Assembly: GCA_016938035.1 (NCBI GenBank)
Contig: JAFGVK010000002.1
Coordinates: 1 to 64,000 of the forward strand
Reading direction: 5' to 3'
DNA: 64,000 nucleotides
Source of the DNA: Deltaproteobacteria bacterium
GTDB lineage: Bacteria > Myxococcota_A > UBA796 > GCA-2862545
The first letter of the stretch is position 1. Each line of letters begins with the position of its first letter. Positions 34,782 through 43,655 of the stretch are shown here, one piece after another. The position numbers and the translations under genes are program-made. The notes beneath the pieces were generated by a model. That model saw only the letters and a program-made list of their open reading frames with translations. It did no database searches and was not told the DNA's origin.

Positions 34782-36098
34782 TCAGGCCCCCGAGAACTCC
34801 ACCCCGTCGAAGACCAGGGTCGGCACCAGCAGCGAGGCGTAGGGCCAGGGGTCGCTGCCCACCTCCACCAGCTGCGAGAACAGGGTGAGCAGGTTGCCCG
34901 TCACGTTCATCTCGCCGATGGGGCCACCGATCTCACCGTTGTGGACCAGGTGTCCGCGCATCCCCAGCGAGAAATCGCCGGTGGTGGCGTCCGAGTTGCC
35001 GCCTAGCCACGAGGTGACGTAGATCGCGTCGCCCGCGTCGGCGAGGATCGCGGCGAGGTCCCTGCTGCCGGGGTGTACCACCCTGTTGGAGGCGCCGCCG
35101 GTGGTGGGAGCCAGCTCGAGCTTCCGCGCGTAGTAGGTGGACAGGTAGTAGTTCTGCAGCGCCCCGCCCCGGATCACGTCCATCGGCTTGGCGGAGATGC
35201 CCTCGCCGTCGAAGTGGCGCGAGGCCCAGCCACCGGGGAGCAGCGGCTCGTCGGTGATCACGAGCTTCTCGCTCACCGCGGGCTTTCCCAGGCGGTCCAC
35301 CCAGAAGGAGCGCGACTGCTGGACCGAGGAGCCGCTCGCCGGTGCCAGGAGCTTGCTCACCAGGTTTTGCGCGGCCCTGGGGTCGACGATCATCAGCCCC
35401 TTGCGCGAGGGCCCCTTCTGGGTGCCCAGGCGCTTGAGGGCGTCGCTGAGCGCGGTGGCGGCGATCTCCTGGGGCGAGATCAGCCCCGCGGTGCCGCGGG
35501 CGCCGGCCCACATCCACCCCTCGGGGCGCGCGTCCCCCTCGTCCTGGATGGTGACCTCGCCGCCGTACCAGACCGAGGTGGACTCGCTCGTGCCGAAGAA
35601 GCCGTTGGAGGAGGCGGAGGCGCCCATCGAGTGAGCGTCCTGCACCCCGGAGGTGCCGGAGATGACCCGCGCATCGCTGTGCAGGCCCGCGTCCAGCTCC
35701 TTCAGCCACGCCAGCCGCTGCTCGACGGTGATCCCGTCGATGCTCTCGTCCACCAGCCTCAGATCGTCCGTGGGGCGCCCCTCGAAGAGGGAGGGATCGG
35801 GGATCTTGCGGAAGGGGTCAGGCTGCAGGGCCCTGGTCAGGGCCACCGCCTCGCCGATGAAGCGCTCTAGCGCCTCGGGCCGCAGATCGGTGGTGGAGTG
35901 GCTGGAGTAGCGATCGTCCACGTAGAGGGAGATCGACAGGCCGCGGGAGGTGTTCTCCTGCACCTTCTCCAGGGCGCCGTCGCGCCAGGAGTACTCCACA
36001 GACCGCCCCCTGGAGGCGGAGGCCCAGGCGTCCTGCGCCCCAGCGCGCTGAGCCAGCTCCACCGCCTGCTGAGCGCGCTTTCCGAGTTCCTCAAGCAT
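34782..36098 (-). CDS. pmbA: TldE/PmbA-type metalloprotease family protein
   Basis: The 438-residue protein matches the TldD/PmbA (TldE) family: VEYSWRDGALEKVQENTSRG and LSISLYVDDRYSSHSTTDL near the start, GLISPQEIAATAL, GLMIVDPRAAQNLVSKLL, GGALQNYYLSTYYARKL and the ending MNVTGNLLTLFSQLVEVGSDPW. TldE lacks the metal motif and works as a heterodimer with TldD in peptide and modified-peptide maturation or degradation. Its ATG overlaps the end of tldD by eight bases, so the pair should be made together. Confidence 0.9.
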   Translation of the reverse strand: MLEELGKRAQQAVELAQRAGAQDAWASASRGRSVEYSWRDGALEKVQENTSRGLSISLYVDDRYSSHSTTDLRPEALERFIGEAVALTRALQPDPFRKIPDPSLFEGRPTDDLRLVDESIDGITVEQRLAWLKELDAGLHSDARVISGTSGVQDAHSMGASASSNGFFGTSESTSVWYGGEVTIQDEGDARPEGWMWAGARGTAGLISPQEIAATALSDALKRLGTQKGPSRKGLMIVDPRAAQNLVSKLLAPASGSSVQQSRSFWVDRLGKPAVSEKLVITDEPLLPGGWASRHFDGEGISAKPMDVIRGGALQNYYLSTYYARKLELAPTTGGASNRVVHPGSRDLAAILADAGDAIYVTSWLGGNSDATTGDFSLGMRGHLVHNGEIGGPIGEMNVTGNLLTLFSQLVEVGSDPWPYASLLVPTLVFDGVEFSGA

Positions 36099-37641
36099 TC
36101 TCGCCTCCTACGGTCATGCTCGACACCAGCACCGTGGGGAGCCCCTGCGAGACCGGCACACCCTGCCCGTCCTTGCCGCAGGTCCAGCCGCCGCTGTCCA
36201 GCTTGAAGTCATTGGCCACCATGGTGATCTTGCGGAGCGCCTCGGGGCCGTTGCCGATGATGTTGATGTCCTTGATGGGGGCGGTCACCTTGCCGCCCTC
36301 GATCAGCCAGCCGTTCTTGATGTAGAAGGTGAAGTCGCCCGCGCCGATCTGCACCTGCCCGTTGGTGAAGGTCTCGGCGATGATCCCGTGGTCCACCGCG
36401 GCGATGACCTCCTCGGGGGTGTGGGGGCCGTTCTCCATGTAGGTGGCGCGCATCCGGGGCAGCGGGGCGTGACGGAAGGACTCCCGCCTGCCGCTCCCGG
36501 TGCTCTCGACGCCGTAGTGGCGGGCCGAGATGCTGTCGTGCAGGTAGGACTTGAGCACCCCGTTCTCCACCAGCACCGTGCGCTGTGTGGGGTTGCCCTC
36601 GTCGTCCACGTTGATCGAGCCGCGCTCGTGGGGGAGCACCCCGTTGTCGACGATGGTGACGTGCTCAGAGGAGACCGACTTGCCCATCATGTCGGCGAAG
36701 ATCGAGGTGCCCTTGCGGTTGAAATCCGCCTCCAGGCCGTGCCCGACGGCCTCGTGGAGCAGGATGCCGCTCGCACCCGCGGCGAGCACCACCGGCATCT
36801 CCCCCGCGGGGGGCCGCCGCGCGTCGAACAGGCGCATGGTCCGGTCCACCGCCTGGCTCGCCACCTCCTGCAGCAGCGCGTCGTCGTACCACTCGAAGCC
36901 CCTGCGGCCAGCCACGTTCGACCCGTTGGCCTGCACCTCTGTGCCCCTGCGGGCGACGGTGTTCACCCACAGGCGGGTCATGGGCCGGTAGTCCTCGACG
37001 ATGCGCCCCTGGATGTCCGCGATCATCACCGTGTCGGCGCCGTCGCCCCAGTAGACGCTCACCTTGTCAATGGCCGGGTCGCCGGCCTTGGCCAGGGCCG
37101 CGGCGCGCTCGATGAGCGGCAGCTTGCCGGCGATGCCCACCTCGGACCAGGGCACCTCGATCGGGTAGTAGCTCGGGACCGGCGGGCGCCGGAAGGCGGT
37201 GGGCGCCACCAGTGCGCTGCCAGACGCGATCGCCGCCGCGGTGCGGGCGGCCGCCAGCATCGCCTCCTCGGTGAGGTCTTCGGTGTAGGCGTAGCCGACC
37301 TGATCGCCGATCACCACCCGCAGGCCCACGCCGAGATCGACGCTCGACGAGGCCTTGGAGATGATGCCGTCCTCCAGCGAGACCGAGCTGCCGGTGGCGT
37401 GCTGGAAGTAGAGCTCGCCCCCGTCGGCGCCCCTGGCGGTGAGCTCAGAGAGCACCCTGCGGATCATGGCCTCGTCGATGCCAAAGGCGCTCTGGAAGAA
37501 CCCGCCCTGAGCGAGCTGTGCCGCCGCCGCGGGCATGGCCGCCTTGGGGCCGCAGCCGGCGAGGAAGCGCGGCATCGCGAGGATCGCGCTGCCGGCTGCC
37601 GCCGTCTTCAGGAACTGGCGTCGGGAGAGGGTGGTTACCAT
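36091..37641 (-). CDS. tldD: TldD-type metalloprotease with Tat/lipoprotein signal
   Basis: The 516-residue protein carries the TldD zinc motif HEAVGHGLEAD (296-306) and family segments NTVARRGTEVQANG, GSINVDDEG and TMVANDFKLDSGG. Unlike the usual cytoplasmic TldD it begins MVTTLSRRQFLKTAAAGSA, a consensus twin-arginine signal, followed by MPRFLAGC, which has a lipobox-like Cys30. It is therefore predicted to be exported folded and possibly lipid-anchored. ATG 37641 follows GGAGG. The overlapping partner pmbA has no visible signal, so either it travels with TldD or the proteins act separately. Confidence 0.9.
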   Translation of the reverse strand: MVTTLSRRQFLKTAAAGSAILAMPRFLAGCGPKAAMPAAAAQLAQGGFFQSAFGIDEAMIRRVLSELTARGADGGELYFQHATGSSVSLEDGIISKASSSVDLGVGLRVVIGDQVGYAYTEDLTEEAMLAAARTAAAIASGSALVAPTAFRRPPVPSYYPIEVPWSEVGIAGKLPLIERAAALAKAGDPAIDKVSVYWGDGADTVMIADIQGRIVEDYRPMTRLWVNTVARRGTEVQANGSNVAGRRGFEWYDDALLQEVASQAVDRTMRLFDARRPPAGEMPVVLAAGASGILLHEAVGHGLEADFNRKGTSIFADMMGKSVSSEHVTIVDNGVLPHERGSINVDDEGNPTQRTVLVENGVLKSYLHDSISARHYGVESTGSGRRESFRHAPLPRMRATYMENGPHTPEEVIAAVDHGIIAETFTNGQVQIGAGDFTFYIKNGWLIEGGKVTAPIKDINIIGNGPEALRKITMVANDFKLDSGGWTCGKDGQGVPVSQGLPTVLVSSMTVGGENA

Positions 37642-37724
37642 CAAGACCTCCGGTGTGAGGAGCTATCGTAGCGGATCGGGCCAGCCGGTGACAGCCACTC
37701 GTCACGGTCCCGACCAACGCGCAC

Positions 37725-37768
37725 AAAAACTGGCAGGCTCCCGCGGCGCGGGCCCCCCCTGCCGCGGG
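37725..37768 (-). terminator. Possible terminator downstream of the AAA+ gene
   Basis: Read on the minus strand, CCCGCGG (37768-37762) pairs with CCGCGGG (37746-37740) and a TTTTT run follows at 37729-37725. The eleven-base gap before the T-run and the strong alternative pairings make this tentative. Confidence 0.35.
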
Positions 37769-37774
37769 CCTAGC

Positions 37775-39283
37775 CTAGACCAGCCCGAAGTAGTTGCGGA
37801 CCACGTGGTCCCACTGAGCGGGGCCCGCCACGGGCTCCTCGCCCCGATAGCGCGCGAGGTGCAGCACCTGCTGCAGCAGGTCGCGGGGGTGGCAGTAGCG
37901 CATAGGGCGGTTGGCGAGTTTGTAGTGCCGGTCCACCAGGTACTTCACCGAGCGGGGGCTCAGGCGGACCCCCATGTGGGCGGCCAGCCTCTCCATCAGC
38001 TCCGAGAATTCGTACTCGTCCGGGTCGGTGACGTGGACCTTGTACGGGATGCGGCGGAGGAAGGCCTCGTCGGCCAGGTCGCGGGGCTCCAGGTTGGTGG
38101 AGAGCACCAGCATGCACGCGAAGGGCACAGAGAGCTTGCGCCCGTCGGGCAGCGAGAGAAAATCCACCTTCTTCTCTAGCGGGAAGATCCAGCGGTTGAG
38201 CAGGTCCCGCGGCGCGGTCTTTCCCCGCCCGAAGTCGTCCACCACCAGCAGCCCGCCGTTCGCCTTGAGCTGCAGCGGCGCCTCGGTGATACCGCTCACC
38301 TGGTCGTGGGCCAGCTCCAGCATGTCGAGGGTCAGCTCGCCGCCTACGACCACGGTGGGGCGCACGATGCGGACCCAGCGGGGGTCCTCCGGGCCGCCCT
38401 CGTCTGGCGGCACAGCCTGGTGGATGGCGGGGTCGAACAGCTTGATCAGGCTTCCGCCCACCTGGATGACGTAGGGGATCCAGATGGTGTCGCCGAAGCA
38501 GGCGGTGATGCGCTCGGCGATGGAGGTCTTGCCGTTCCCCGGCTCGCCGTGCAAGAACATGGGCTGCGTCGAGGTGATCGCGGGACCCAGGCGATCGAGC
38601 AGGTCCTCGGAGATCAGCAGGTCCTTGAACGCCCGCTGCAGGTCCTCGGGTCCGGCAGAGGACCTGCTGAGGGCCTGTGCCTCCACCGACTCCAGGTAGG
38701 CCTCCCACGAGACGGGGGCGCTGCCCACCCAGGCGAGGTCCTCGCGGAGCTGCCGGGACTTGTCGCGCCCGCTCTCGCTGAGCTCGCAGATGAAGTCGCC
38801 CACCACGTTGGTCGCGACGAAGGTGACGTGCTTGGTCTCCTTGAGCTGGTGGACCACCTCCCGCACCAGCGGCTGGGGGAGCCCGACGTGCTGGGCGATG
38901 TCCTTGGAGGAGATCCGCCCCATCGGGAGGAGCACCCGCAGGATCAGGTCGCTCACCTGGGCGTTGGTGAGGCCCACCTCCCCCCAGGAGCGGGGCCTGC
39001 GGGGAAGGAACGCGGCTCTGCGGGGCGGCAGCGAGTCCCGCCCCTGTGGGGCCGCTGGCGCCAGGGTCGGCGCTGCCCTGCGGGGGCTGAGGGTCACCTT
39101 GGCCGCGGCCTGCTCTCCGTCCACCAGCGGCGGGGCAGGGGGGGCATAGGCCGCACCGCTGGCGGGCACGTCGTCGTAGAAGGATGAGGTGGGGGGCATC
39201 GCGTCGCGTCGCGGCCTGCGGGAGTCCTGAGGCTCTGGGCCGCGCATCGGGGGCGGCGAGGGCTGGCGTGGGTCTCTGCTCAT
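37775..39283 (-). CDS. AAA+ ATPase with N-terminal winged-helix-like region
   Basis: The 502-residue protein starts at ATG 39283 after AGAGGA. After a Pro/Arg-rich disordered N-terminus (about 1-95), residues about 105-170 (VSDLILRVLLPMGRISSKDIAQHVGLPQ) look like a winged helix. The AAA+ module has Walker A GEPGNGKT (246-253), Walker B GLLVVDDF (Asp349, Asp350) and sensor 1 LVLSTN. The family is seen in myxobacteria and relatives but is uncharacterised; MoxR-like remodelling is possible. It precedes tldD by about 130 bases on the same strand. Confidence 0.8.
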   Translation of the reverse strand: MSRDPRQPSPPPMRGPEPQDSRRPRRDAMPPTSSFYDDVPASGAAYAPPAPPLVDGEQAAAKVTLSPRRAAPTLAPAAPQGRDSLPPRRAAFLPRRPRSWGEVGLTNAQVSDLILRVLLPMGRISSKDIAQHVGLPQPLVREVVHQLKETKHVTFVATNVVGDFICELSESGRDKSRQLREDLAWVGSAPVSWEAYLESVEAQALSRSSAGPEDLQRAFKDLLISEDLLDRLGPAITSTQPMFLHGEPGNGKTSIAERITACFGDTIWIPYVIQVGGSLIKLFDPAIHQAVPPDEGGPEDPRWVRIVRPTVVVGGELTLDMLELAHDQVSGITEAPLQLKANGGLLVVDDFGRGKTAPRDLLNRWIFPLEKKVDFLSLPDGRKLSVPFACMLVLSTNLEPRDLADEAFLRRIPYKVHVTDPDEYEFSELMERLAAHMGVRLSPRSVKYLVDRHYKLANRPMRYCHPRDLLQQVLHLARYRGEEPVAGPAQWDHVVRNYFGLV

Positions 39284-39362
39284 GGGGTCCTCTTGGAGGA
39301 GGAGGATAGCACGCCGGCCTGCGCCCGCGGTGTTTGGGTTAGAGGGAGCGGGGAGGTCGCGA

Positions 39363-39812
39363 ATGTTCACCGCACTGCTCTTCACCTCGCTGTCCGCTCT
39401 GGCCCAGAGCGCACCCCTGGATCAGACCGGTCATATCGGCGTGGGGCTGGGCGGCAACGCCTCCGCGGTGGGGATCAGCGCCCGCTTCGGCCTCGACGAG
39501 CTGGTGGCGGTGCAGGGGGTCCTCGGGGGGCACCCCGACGGGGGGCTCGGCCTCTCCGGCGATCTGCTGCTGCCGCAGCCCACCTTCTGGACCTCGCCCC
39601 ACCTCCAGATGGCCTGGAGCTTGGGAGCCGGCGCTGAGATCGCCCTCTCGGACCGGGACCACCTCGCCCTGCGTGGGGTGCTGGCCTGGGAGCTGCTGCT
39701 GCAGGACGCGCCGGTGGAGCTCGCGCTGGAGCTCCGCCCTGGGGTGCGGCTGCTGCCCCACGGCGCGCTGGACCTCATCTCGGTGGGGGCCGCCGCGAGG
39801 TGGTGGCTCTAG
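39363..39812 (+). CDS. Small exported beta-rich protein
   Basis: The 149-residue protein has a Sec signal (MFTALLFTSLSALA, cleavage after AQSA or nearby) and alternating hydrophobic strands rich in glycine and ending in aromatic WWL, a pattern typical of small outer-membrane barrels. ATG 39363 has GGGAGG upstream. It is divergent from the AAA+ gene and convergent with the lipoprotein at 39856. No family was recognised. Confidence 0.6.
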   Translation: MFTALLFTSLSALAQSAPLDQTGHIGVGLGGNASAVGISARFGLDELVAVQGVLGGHPDGGLGLSGDLLLPQPTFWTSPHLQMAWSLGAGAEIALSDRDHLALRGVLAWELLLQDAPVELALELRPGVRLLPHGALDLISVGAAARWWL

Positions 39813-39855
39813 GGCCCCCCGCGGGCAGGGCCGCCGTGGCGGCGCCGTGACCGCG

Positions 39856-40680
39856 CTACTCGACGTCCAAGAGGGAGATCTCGAGGCGAGCGAAGAGCAT
39901 CGCCGAGCTGGTCTCGGTGTCGCCGATCCGCCGCTTGGAGACCCTCGCGGTGCCGCGGTTGATCTGCCAGTAGTCCGGGGTGGTCGTCCACAGGTCCGTG
40001 GGCACGATGATGCCCTGATCCTCGATCGGTGCTGAGCAGGTGACCGCCTCCAAGATGGTCCCGTTTCGCATGGCGTACACCTGCAGGATCACCCAGTCTA
40101 CGTCGTCTCTGCTCCCGTCCCAGTCCCAGCTCAGGCGCATGTCTTGGACGCTGGCAGCGCCTCCGACGGTGTCGAGCCCGCCAAAGTCCAGCGGGCCCGG
40201 CGCGATGGCAAAATCGTCGATCTCCAGGTCCCCGTCGTCGCCGTCGAGCTCGGCGAGGGCGTAGTGGGCCCCCAGCGCGTAGTCGCCCTCGGTGAGGTCG
40301 CCCTCGAACACCTTGGCGCTCGCGATCCACGGGATCTCTATGCCTCCCCCAGGTCCCGACAGGAGCATGCGCGGCGCGCCGGGGTCGCCCGCCCGGTCGA
40401 GGAACAGGTCCCAGCTGAAGCTGGCGGTGGTGCACTCGCCGGGGCGGGTGGCGAACAGGTGGATGGGGGACAGGTCCGACGCGGGCTCCTGAAACCAGAA
40501 GGCGTCGATGTTGGTGGCCGGCGCCATGTCCTCCAGATCGGAACCGACGTACTCGAAGCGCATCATCCGCCCCAAGATCTGGATGTCATCGGGCACGTAG
40601 TAGTCGTCCCAGGTCCCTGGGAGGTAGGGCCAGCAGCCGGCGAGGGCGGGGAGCAGGGCCAGGGGGAGCAGGGAGCGCAT
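39856..40680 (-). CDS. Lipoprotein of unknown function
   Basis: The 274-residue protein has a lipoprotein signal (MRSLLPLALLPALAGC). The mature part is acidic and beta-rich, with DDIQILGRMMRFEYVG, ATRPGECTTASFSWDLFLD and a late SKRRIGDTETSSAMLFARLEIS. I recognise no family. Its ATG at 40680 overlaps the stop of the upstream gene (TGATG), so the two are translationally coupled and probably act together at the envelope. Confidence 0.7.
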   Translation of the reverse strand: MRSLLPLALLPALAGCWPYLPGTWDDYYVPDDIQILGRMMRFEYVGSDLEDMAPATNIDAFWFQEPASDLSPIHLFATRPGECTTASFSWDLFLDRAGDPGAPRMLLSGPGGGIEIPWIASAKVFEGDLTEGDYALGAHYALAELDGDDGDLEIDDFAIAPGPLDFGGLDTVGGAASVQDMRLSWDWDGSRDDVDWVILQVYAMRNGTILEAVTCSAPIEDQGIIVPTDLWTTTPDYWQINRGTARVSKRRIGDTETSSAMLFARLEISLLDVE

Positions 40681-41912
40681 CACTTCCCTCCGTCCATGAA
40701 GGCGTTGACGGTCAGGCCCACCGTGAGGGCCGAGAAGACGGCGGAGCCGATGGTGGCCCCGTTGGTGGCCAGGAACAGCTCGCGCGAGGGCTCCGCGTCG
40801 AACTGGGTCCTGGCGAGGGCGGCGCCGCCGTACAGGGCGCCCGCCACCAGCGCCGAGGCGAGGGGGCCCCCCAGGTGCGGGCCGTCGCTCTTGGCGGTGG
40901 GTCCGGACGGGATGCTCTTGCGCGCCGGGGCGCTGGCGGCGGGAGGTGGCACAGGGGCGGGGGGGCCCGGTGGCTGCACCGAGATCTCCGGGGCGCTGGG
41001 CGGGGTCACCACCGCGAGGGCGGGCGGTTGATCCTGCTCGACGAGGGAAGGCGGGGGCGCGTCCTCATCGAGGGCGGTGGGCGGCTCTCCCGCCTCTGCG
41101 AGCGCCTCCTCGGTGAGGACGTCCGCCGCCGTGGCGACGGCCTCCTGGACCGCGGGGCGCTCCTCTGCCTGTGGCCGCGTCTCCGGAGGCTGTGGGGGAA
41201 GGGCTGCGGCGACCTGGGCTGCGGCTGCCTCTTCGCCGGCATCCTCCTCCGCGGCCACCGCAGCCTCCGCCACCACCGGGAGCGCCACCTCGGGTTCGGC
41301 GACGGGCTCCACCGCGGGTCCCGCGGGTTGCTCCACCGCCGCGTCCAGACTCACGCGCAGCGCGTACCAGGGGAGCGGATCCTGCGGGTCCAGCAACCCG
41401 GTCCAGAGCAGCGCCCCCGCGGGGTCGACGATCTGGACGATGGAGGGGAACTCGGCGGGGCGCTGAGCGGCGGCGGTGCCGTCCACCAGCACCGAGTAGC
41501 CAGGGGCGACCCGCAGGTCGATCATCCCCGGTGAGGAGGCGTGCGCGGCCGCGTCCCACGAGCGCCACAGCTTGCCGCCCTCCGGCGCGATGCGGGCCGA
41601 GAGGGTGTAGTCGGGCTGGATGTGCTGAGCGGCCCTGAACGCGAGCAGGGTGGTGGAGCCATCGCCAAGGAAGAAGGCGCGCATCCCCTTCAGGCGGTGC
41701 ATGGTCGCCGCGGTGTTGCTGGGGAGCGGGCGGTCGGCGCAGCCGAGCTGCTCAAAGACCTTGGCGGCTGTGTCGAGGAAGGCCTCGTCGTCCATCAGCG
41801 CGAAGGCCAGCATGGCGTCCTGCGCGTCCGCGTCCAGGGTCTGAGGGCTCACGGGCTGGGAGCAGTCGGCACCCAGGGCGAACGAGGAGAGGAGGGTCCA
41901 CAGGGGGAGCAT
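40680..41912 (-). CDS. Exported protein with Pro/Ala/Glu linker and C-terminal TM region
   Basis: The 410-residue protein starts at ATG 41912 after GGAG and has a signal sequence (MLPLWTLLSSFALGA). The N-terminal 160 residues contain helix pairs and a small beta unit GMIDLRVAPGYSVLVDGTAAAQRPAEFP resembling PEGA-like folds. A long Ala/Pro/Glu-rich linker follows, then a small hydrophobic C-terminal region (LASALVAGALYGGAALA, GSAVFSALTVGLTVNAF). The design resembles other myxobacterial envelope proteins of unknown role. Coupled to the downstream lipoprotein. Confidence 0.65.
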   Translation of the reverse strand: MLPLWTLLSSFALGADCSQPVSPQTLDADAQDAMLAFALMDDEAFLDTAAKVFEQLGCADRPLPSNTAATMHRLKGMRAFFLGDGSTTLLAFRAAQHIQPDYTLSARIAPEGGKLWRSWDAAAHASSPGMIDLRVAPGYSVLVDGTAAAQRPAEFPSIVQIVDPAGALLWTGLLDPQDPLPWYALRVSLDAAVEQPAGPAVEPVAEPEVALPVVAEAAVAAEEDAGEEAAAAQVAAALPPQPPETRPQAEERPAVQEAVATAADVLTEEALAEAGEPPTALDEDAPPPSLVEQDQPPALAVVTPPSAPEISVQPPGPPAPVPPPAASAPARKSIPSGPTAKSDGPHLGGPLASALVAGALYGGAALARTQFDAEPSRELFLATNGATIGSAVFSALTVGLTVNAFMDGGK

Positions 41913-42028
41913 CGGGCGTCTCCGGGATGGTGACGGCTCCATAACGGATCTTCGGTCGGCGAACAGCGATCCTTGGCCGGGCAGGGTGGCCCTGGGGGCA
42001 CCGTGACCTTCCGGCCGCCGCGGCTGCC

Positions 42029-43453
42029 CTAGAAGTCCTCGGGTAGGCCCATATATCCCTCGGGGGCGGAGGGCTCCTGCGGCGCCTCTGCGGGTGGCGG
42101 CGTCTCCTCTGGCACGCTGGCCTGGTCGGGCCGCGGTGAGGGGGGACGCCCCGGGACCTCCGGCCTCGGCTCCGCGGCGCCGGGGGGGGGCGCCGTGACC
42201 GCCGGGGGCCTGTCCACGCGCGGCGGATCCAGGCTCCCCGGGTCGAGGCTCCCAGGTCCCGGGCTCGCGGGGGCCGGGGTCCCTGGCTCCTCCTGCGGGG
42301 TCCCTGGCTCCTCCTGCGCCGGAGGGGTGGGGGCTGCCTCGTCGGGTGTGGGGAGCTCCACCTTCGGCGCCTGAGCGGGCGGGGTGTCGGGCGTGGGCTC
42401 CCAGAGCAGCGACATCACTCCCAGGGTCCCCCCTAGCGCCAGGACCAGCAGGAGGGCGATCGCGGCGCCCCCCAGGACCAGCACCCAGGGCCAGCGAGGG
42501 CGCGGGGCCTCTGCCGGCACCATCGGCACCTGGAGCGAGAAGGGGCTGCTGGCCGCGGCGCTGTAGGGCTCTGGGGCGGTCTCGAACAGGGCGGTGAGGT
42601 CCTCCAGCAGGGCGCTCATGTCCGGGTACCTGGCGCCTGGCGCCTTGGCCAGGCAGCGCCGGACGATGGGCTCCAGGCCTGCGGGGACGATCAGGTTTGG
42701 GTCCGCCGCGTAGAAGGAGGGGATGGGCTCCTGGACGTGGGCGATCATCGTCGCGGTGGAGCTGTTCCCGTGGAAGGGGTAGTGCCCGGTGATGGTGCGG
42801 TACAGGAGCACGCCCACCGCGTAGACGTCGGCGCGGTGGTCCACCTCCTTGCCCTTCACCTGCTCTGGCGCCATGCAGTGGGGGGAGCCGAGCACGAAGC
42901 CAGCCCTGGTGAGGGACTGGTCGTCCTCGGCGAGCTTCACCAGGCCGAAGTCCACCACCTTTACCTGCTCGCGCCCCTCCTCGTCGGTGCGGATCAGCAG
43001 GTTCGAGGGCTTGAGGTCCCGGTGGATCACCCCGCGCTTGTGGGCGTAGCGCAGGGCGGTGGCCACCTGGTAGAGCAGGCGCAGCGCCCGATCTGGAGCC
43101 AGCGGGCCGTCCTTGAGCAGGTCGGTGAGGCGGGGCCCGTCGATGTACTCCATCGCCAGAAAGAAGCGCCCGTCCTCCATCCGACCGAAGTCGAACAGGG
43201 TCACGATGTGCGGGTGATCCAGCGCCGCGAGGGTCTCCGCCTCCAGGCGGAAGCGCTCAATAAAGGTCTCGGGGCTCTCCGAGTCCTCCGGTGGGGTGAG
43301 GATCTTCAGCGCCACGGGGCGCTTGAGGTTGTCCTGGTGGGCGAGGTAGACCACCCCCATGCCCCCGCGCGCGATCATGCGATCGACGCGGTAACGCCCC
43401 GCGATCAGCTCAGGCGCTGCGGGGGAGCGGGTGGGGATGGGGGGGGTGCTCAA
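42029..43453 (-). CDS. Eukaryote-like Ser/Thr protein kinase with one TM helix
   Basis: The 474-residue kinase has all key motifs: glycine loop IARGGMGVVY, VALK (Lys50), HRDLKPSN (Asp146), DFG (168-170) and APEQ. A TM helix (about 321-350) separates it from a Pro/Glu-rich, probably periplasmic, C-terminal tail without a recognised sensor domain. The start is a TTG (43453) with only a weak GG upstream; no alternative precedes the glycine loop. PknB-type kinases of this form are abundant in myxobacteria. It is divergent from the RNA methyltransferase gene. Confidence 0.9.
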   Translation of the reverse strand: MSTPPIPTRSPAAPELIAGRYRVDRMIARGGMGVVYLAHQDNLKRPVALKILTPPEDSESPETFIERFRLEAETLAALDHPHIVTLFDFGRMEDGRFFLAMEYIDGPRLTDLLKDGPLAPDRALRLLYQVATALRYAHKRGVIHRDLKPSNLLIRTDEEGREQVKVVDFGLVKLAEDDQSLTRAGFVLGSPHCMAPEQVKGKEVDHRADVYAVGVLLYRTITGHYPFHGNSSTATMIAHVQEPIPSFYAADPNLIVPAGLEPIVRRCLAKAPGARYPDMSALLEDLTALFETAPEPYSAAASSPFSLQVPMVPAEAPRPRWPWVLVLGGAAIALLLVLALGGTLGVMSLLWEPTPDTPPAQAPKVELPTPDEAAPTPPAQEEPGTPQEEPGTPAPASPGPGSLDPGSLDPPRVDRPPAVTAPPPGAAEPRPEVPGRPPSPRPDQASVPEETPPPAEAPQEPSAPEGYMGLPEDF

Positions 43454-43655
43454 CCTGTGAACTCCACGGGGGGTGCGTCATCGTATCACCGGACCCCCGC
43501 GCGAGAAACCCGTGGTGACGCCCTTGGCGCTTTCACCTCGGGGGACGCTGAAGGGAACCGACCTGTCTCCCGAAACCGGATATACCGCCCGCGCTCCGCT
43601 CCATCAGGGGGAGCTACGGGCGGGCGCTCCAGACCCGCGAAGGGGATGGCACGGC

